12,746 nt of DNA from Spirochaetota bacterium. GTDB lineage: Bacteria > Spirochaetota > Spirochaetia > DSM-27196 > PWMO01. The stretch is from contig JAAAOR010000010.1 in NCBI GenBank assembly GCA_009908735.1, positions 1 to 12,746 on the forward strand, written 5' to 3'. Position 1 is the stretch's first letter, and every line of letters starts with the position of its first letter. Below, in pieces: positions 9,816 to 12,746 of the stretch. Below the pieces are notes generated by a model. It ran no database searches, was not told the DNA's origin, and worked only from the letters and a program-made list of their open reading frames with translations. A program made the position numbers and the translations under genes.

Positions 9816-9844
9816 ACACAAAGAATTACCTTGCCGACTATCTC

Positions 9845-9873
9845 AACATAGGTGTTGCGAGGACCGGTGTCAA
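9845..9873 (-). promoter_or_regulatory. Predicted sigma70-type promoter of glyA
   Basis: On the minus strand, -35 TTGACA (9868-9873, 6/6) and -10 TATGTT (9845-9850, 4/6) are separated by 17 bp. The predicted start near 9838 gives a leader of about 37 nt, with no riboswitch-sized structure. As with the next gene, the -35 box contains the upstream gene's TGA stop codon (9870-9872). Confidence 0.65.
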
Positions 9874-11513
9874 TAATCGCCGAGATAACTCACGTCATGC
9901 CAGCGCACGCGATACCAGCTGATATCACCGACGGCTTCCTGATGGTGGGTCTGCAGGGAGTACATCGTCTCCACGCGCCGGACGCGCCCCTCCGGGTGCA
10001 TGCGGGGTGCCTCGATGAGTCCTTTGCTGAAAGTGATGCGGTCGGCGTCCGTGCTCCCGAAAAAATACGAGACCCGATCCTCGGGCATCCGGAAGCTCTC
10101 GCATACGGCACCGTCGGCCGCGGCCGGGTCCAGAGGAACCCAGCCGAAGCTCTCGATGTAGAACTCGCCCCAGTAGTGACGCTCGATGGTTTCGGAGTCG
10201 CACACCAGGTAGCCGCTCACAAGCCGGGCGGGAATATCCTGCGCGCGCAGCAAGGAGATCGTGAGAGCGGCGTAACCATACGCGTTTGCGAATCCCGTTT
10301 CGAGGGCCTCGACCGGCTGAATCGCCCCGACCCGCTCGACCGGGGAGAGGATCGCAAGAACACGCTCGTAGGCGCGAAGGGCCCGGACGTAGGGGTTTCG
10401 CGCGGTGCGAAGCAGTCGTTCCGCCTCCGCCTGAATGGGCGCGGCGTCAACGGGCAGGAGCTCATCCGACTCGGTGTAGCGACGCAGGAACTCCGCAGAA
10501 CGGTCATACCCGAGCGGCACGGCGTCGATTTCTATCTCCGTTTCCACCGCGTAGCGATCGAACAGGGCGGTTCTGCGCATCGACCACACACGATCCGGCG
10601 CAGGATTCTCAATGCGATGGAGGTAGACTCCCGATGTTCGAGAGAACAGGGGTTTGTCGGTTTCGGTCAACGCCTGGTAGTTGCGCTGTTCCGGTGCACG
10701 GGCTACGGTAGGAGCCCACAAGAATACCGTCGCGCGGTCTGCCTCATCGGAAAGCCGAACCGAATCCACACTCACCGAGATCGCGACCGCGTGGCTGCGC
10801 CGCCCGCTGAAGCGCTTCCGGCCCACTGGATGCTCGATTTTAAGCGCGACCCCCTCACTCTTGCCGCGGGAGGTCTCTATCGTTACGGTGCCGGAGACAG
10901 CGCCGTCCGGCACCCGGACACGCACCTCTCGAGCCGACCAGTAAACATACCCCTCTTCGTCCGCCGCAACCTCGACGCGACCGTCGGTACCGTCTTCGGC
11001 CTCCCACGCAAAGGTGACGCGCGAGCCCGCTCGGTTGCCCCCGAAACGCTTCCCGCGGATATTAACGACATCGCCGACGGAGGGGCTCTGCGGTGAAATC
11101 GATCCAACGGCCGGCCGTGCCGCGGACTCCTCGACCGTATAGTCGGTCGGGACGTGCGAGGCATTTGCAAACAGCACCCCGTTGCTGCGCCCGCGCTCGG
11201 TTTCCACGTACACGAGCCCGGACCTCACGTCCTCGGGCACCGCCAGGACGATCCGCTCGCCGCTCCATTCCCGGTAGGCCGACGACGTGGGTATGCTGCC
11301 GGCAATGCGCACGTTTGCGCGGCCCCGGCTGTTGCCGAAGTGCTCACCGATAATCTCTATCCGTTCTCCGGGTGCCGCCGTTTTCGGCTCAATGTCCTCG
11401 ATGACGGGGCTGCGGCCGGTAAAGCTGACGAGGGCGTAAAACGCGCTGAGAAGGATGAGAAACGCTACCGTCGCACCGATGGCGCTGCGGGCGTGAATGC
11501 GGGTGGGATTCAT
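9870..11513 (-). CDS. Membrane-anchored TIG-domain protein with cysteine-less transglutaminase fold
   Basis: 547 residues; function unknown. A single N-terminal TM anchor (about 11-31) would leave the rest outside the cytoplasmic membrane. Two IPT/TIG Ig-like domains follow: about 36-117 (PVIEDIEPKTAAPGE, GEHFG) and about 134-228 (AVGSISPQSPSVGD, GKRFGG). A middle beta-rich region of about 240-335 comes next, then a transglutaminase-like core at about 370-465. In the core, LLRAQDIPARLVSGY (421-435), His446 in RHYWGEFY and Asp462 in WVPLDP match the family His and Asp. The nucleophile position is Ala411 (NAYGYAAL), where active enzymes have Cys. The only cysteines, 438 and 471, are elsewhere. 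It is probably a binding or scaffolding pseudoenzyme. It follows the secreted-protein gene by 9 bp with a weak ribosome-binding site, so it is likely translationally coupled in the sigma/anti-sigma operon. Confidence 0.85.
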   Translation of the reverse strand: MNPTRIHARSAIGATVAFLILLSAFYALVSFTGRSPVIEDIEPKTAAPGERIEIIGEHFGNSRGRANVRIAGSIPTSSAYREWSGERIVLAVPEDVRSGLVYVETERGRSNGVLFANASHVPTDYTVEESAARPAVGSISPQSPSVGDVVNIRGKRFGGNRAGSRVTFAWEAEDGTDGRVEVAADEEGYVYWSAREVRVRVPDGAVSGTVTIETSRGKSEGVALKIEHPVGRKRFSGRRSHAVAISVSVDSVRLSDEADRATVFLWAPTVARAPEQRNYQALTETDKPLFSRTSGVYLHRIENPAPDRVWSMRRTALFDRYAVETEIEIDAVPLGYDRSAEFLRRYTESDELLPVDAAPIQAEAERLLRTARNPYVRALRAYERVLAILSPVERVGAIQPVEALETGFANAYGYAALTISLLRAQDIPARLVSGYLVCDSETIERHYWGEFYIESFGWVPLDPAAADGAVCESFRMPEDRVSYFFGSTDADRITFSKGLIEAPRMHPEGRVRRVETMYSLQTHHQEAVGDISWYRVRWHDVSYLGDY

Positions 11514-11522
11514 GTGTTGCCG

Positions 11523-12107
11523 TTACTCATTCTGCGCGGTTTCGCCGTCGAAGGGGACGACCGTCACCTCGAGTTCGATGTTGAGCGTTGTGCTCTCTTC
11601 GGTTTCTACGTCCATTGTAAGCTCATTGTCGCCGAGCGGCAAGAAGACCACAGATTCCCCGAGTTGGATGGGCATGCTCTCGAAAGCGGTCTGGTAGTCA
11701 ACCGCATCCTCTGTGCCGTCACGTGAGATCCAGGTCTGCCCCTGTGCAACGAGGAGAACGGACTCCTGCGAGTCGCGATAGGGGGTAAACTTCGCGACCA
11801 CCGTCACATTGCTCCCATCGAGCCTGACGGTCACCGCTCTGCCGGAGATAGTGACGCGGGTGACGTCCATGTTCCAGACGGTCTGCTCCGAGCCCTGAGT
11901 AATTCTCGCGGTAATGTGCACACCCATGGCGCTGTCAGCGAACTCCCGGAGAGCTTCGTCAAAGGTCTCGAGCCGGCCGGAGGAGCCGCTGTTGGAATCG
12001 CCGGGGGATCCGGCACTCCCGTCTGCGTTTTGCGCGACGACAGGCTGCGCGGCGACAAACAGCAGCACCGGCAGAGCGACGAGAGCTACTCTTAGCCTCA
12101 TGCGCAT
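11523..12107 (-). CDS. Secreted protein of unknown function in an ECF sigma operon
   Basis: I do not recognise a family. Of 194 residues, 1-25 form a clear Sec signal peptide: basic start MRMRLR, a hydrophobic core, and a likely cut after Ala25 (QPVVA). There is no lipobox cysteine, and indeed no cysteine at all. A Gly/Ser/Asp linker (about 27-45) precedes a folded region (about 47-194) with alternating polar and aliphatic residues typical of beta strands, for example HITARIT, VTVRLD and LNIELEVTVV. The mature protein is acidic. The start codon at 12107 overlaps the anti-sigma stop by one base (TGATG), which implies translational coupling; an ATG two codons further in is an alternative. Position between an anti-sigma factor and a membrane TIG protein suggests a periplasmic sensor, ligand or regulon output. 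That is inference only. Confidence 0.8.
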   Translation of the reverse strand: MRMRLRVALVALPVLLFVAAQPVVAQNADGSAGSPGDSNSGSSGRLETFDEALREFADSAMGVHITARITQGSEQTVWNMDVTRVTISGRAVTVRLDGSNVTVVAKFTPYRDSQESVLLVAQGQTWISRDGTEDAVDYQTAFESMPIQLGESVVFLPLGDNELTMDVETEESTTLNIELEVTVVPFDGETAQNE

Positions 12108-12664
12108 CAGCCGTCCGGCGACTTACCCCGTCCACGCAAGTCCGCCGCTTTCATCAGCTGCGGCTCGCCCATAATGCGGAAACGGGCGCTTTCCGGAAGC
12201 TCCATGCTGACGTCACCGGCCAGATCCTGCTCCCGGAGCCAGCCGAGGAGCTCCTCGCCATCCATGCCGCCGACCGCAATTTGCACTTCGGCGGCGGTTG
12301 TCGCAGCGCCCTCGAAGGTGTCAAACCCGGCACTCGATGGGCCTACGAACCAGACCAACAACCCAGCGAGGGCAAACACGGCTACCGCGGCGGCGGCAAC
12401 GGCGGGATATGGGATGGATACACGGCGTCGCCACAGCGGCTGCTTGAGACCGAGCCGGTTTTCAAGGCTCATCCACACACGATTGTGACTCGCCCGGAAA
12501 TCCGGCTCCTCGGCATCATGCAGCGTCGTGCGAAGCCTCCGAAGGCGTCCGAGCTCTTCGCTCGAGGCGTTGTCCGCCTCAAGCTTCCGTTCGAGCTCGC
12601 GCGCAGAATGATCGGGCAGCTCTCCATCCAGGTAGGCGGAGATGTCTTCCCCGTTATGGTACAT
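12107..12664 (-). CDS. Membrane-bound anti-sigma factor, zinc ligands absent
   Basis: Predicted partner that holds the ECF sigma factor inactive at the membrane. It is 185 residues long. The N-terminal cytoplasmic domain (about 1-80) opens with the typical anti-sigma signature DISAYLDGELP (7-17) followed by a helical ARELERKLEAD segment. The H-x3-C-x2-C zinc motif of many ZAS-type anti-sigmas is missing, and the protein has no cysteine. One TM helix lies at about 85-107 (an Ala/Val-rich stretch ending LLVWFVG). A small periplasmic domain (about 110-185) follows. The ATG at 12664 was chosen because AAGGAGG lies 9 nt upstream and the signature follows directly. The gene overlaps the sigma factor's 3' end by 11 bp and the next gene by 1 bp, which fixes it as part of one operon. 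Its target is inferred from this position. Confidence 0.85.
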   Translation of the reverse strand: MYHNGEDISAYLDGELPDHSARELERKLEADNASSEELGRLRRLRTTLHDAEEPDFRASHNRVWMSLENRLGLKQPLWRRRVSIPYPAVAAAAVAVFALAGLLVWFVGPSSAGFDTFEGAATTAAEVQIAVGGMDGEELLGWLREQDLAGDVSMELPESARFRIMGEPQLMKAADLRGRGKSPDG

Positions 12665-12746
12665 AGATGTCGGCCTCCTTGAGCACCTGGCCAAGGCGCT
12701 CACGTGCACGGTGCATCCGCACTTTCACATTCGATTCGCTTATCTG
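12654..12746 (-). CDS. ECF-type RNA polymerase sigma factor, C-terminal end only
   Basis: Only the last 30 residues are in the window, ending in a TAA at 12654-12656. They contain the recognition helix of region 4: ISESNVKVRMHRARERL, a near-canonical match to group 4 (ECF) sigma factors such as RpoE or SigW relatives, followed by a short tail to the stop. The rest of the gene, including region 2 and the operon promoter, lies beyond the right edge. The 11-bp overlap with the anti-sigma gene is typical of sigma/anti-sigma pairs. The ECF subgroup cannot be assigned from this fragment. Confidence 0.85.
   Translation of the reverse strand, partial: QISESNVKVRMHRARERLGQVLKEADIYVP

Noticed and set aside
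9852..11096. Plus-strand open frame of 414 codons opposite the TIG/transglutaminase-like gene
   Set aside because: It is antisense to a gene with clear TM, TIG and transglutaminase motifs, and it also crosses the glyA promoter. It shows no recognisable domain.

Overview
Bacterial chromosomal segment of high GC content (about 60% by eye), almost fully coding, with ten genes: eight complete on the minus strand or plus strand and two (the outermost) cut by the window edges. The best guess for the host is a member of the Spirochaetota. Reasons are the GlyA N-terminus and internal segment, a tandem cNMP-domain regulator with a Crp-type HTH, the style of the MCP post-HAMP region, and the TIG-plus-transglutaminase-like membrane protein. 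This assignment rests on family resemblance recalled from knowledge, not on a search, so it is moderate to low confidence.

Layout, left to right. Positions 1-3739 (minus): valS followed 42 bp downstream by a methyl-accepting chemotaxis protein whose signalling end is cut by the window edge. Positions 3740-3880: a divergent control region with a good sigma70-type promoter for valS and, on the other side, a perfect 8-8-8 inverted repeat ending 4 bp before the topA start codon. Positions 3881-6541 (plus): topA, the only plus-strand gene. A large GC-rich hairpin (6569-6609) separates it from the convergent msrA. Positions 6618-9801 (minus, transcribed right to left): glyA, a tandem cNMP-binding HTH regulator, then msrA. 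glyA and the regulator each have a sigma70-like promoter whose -35 box contains the stop codon of the gene before it. Positions 9870-12746 (minus): a compact run of an ECF-type sigma factor (only its C-terminal tail visible), a membrane anti-sigma factor, a secreted protein of unknown function and a membrane-anchored protein with two TIG domains and a transglutaminase fold lacking the catalytic cysteine.

The left and middle parts are housekeeping: tRNA charging, DNA supercoiling, one-carbon metabolism, methionine-sulfoxide repair and chemotaxis. The right-hand four-gene unit is the most likely candidate for an undescribed system. It has overlapping or nearly abutting genes (11-bp overlap, 1-bp overlap, 9-bp gap) and all three products after the sigma factor face the envelope or periplasm. 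I infer a cell-envelope sensing and response unit; the signal and target are unknown.
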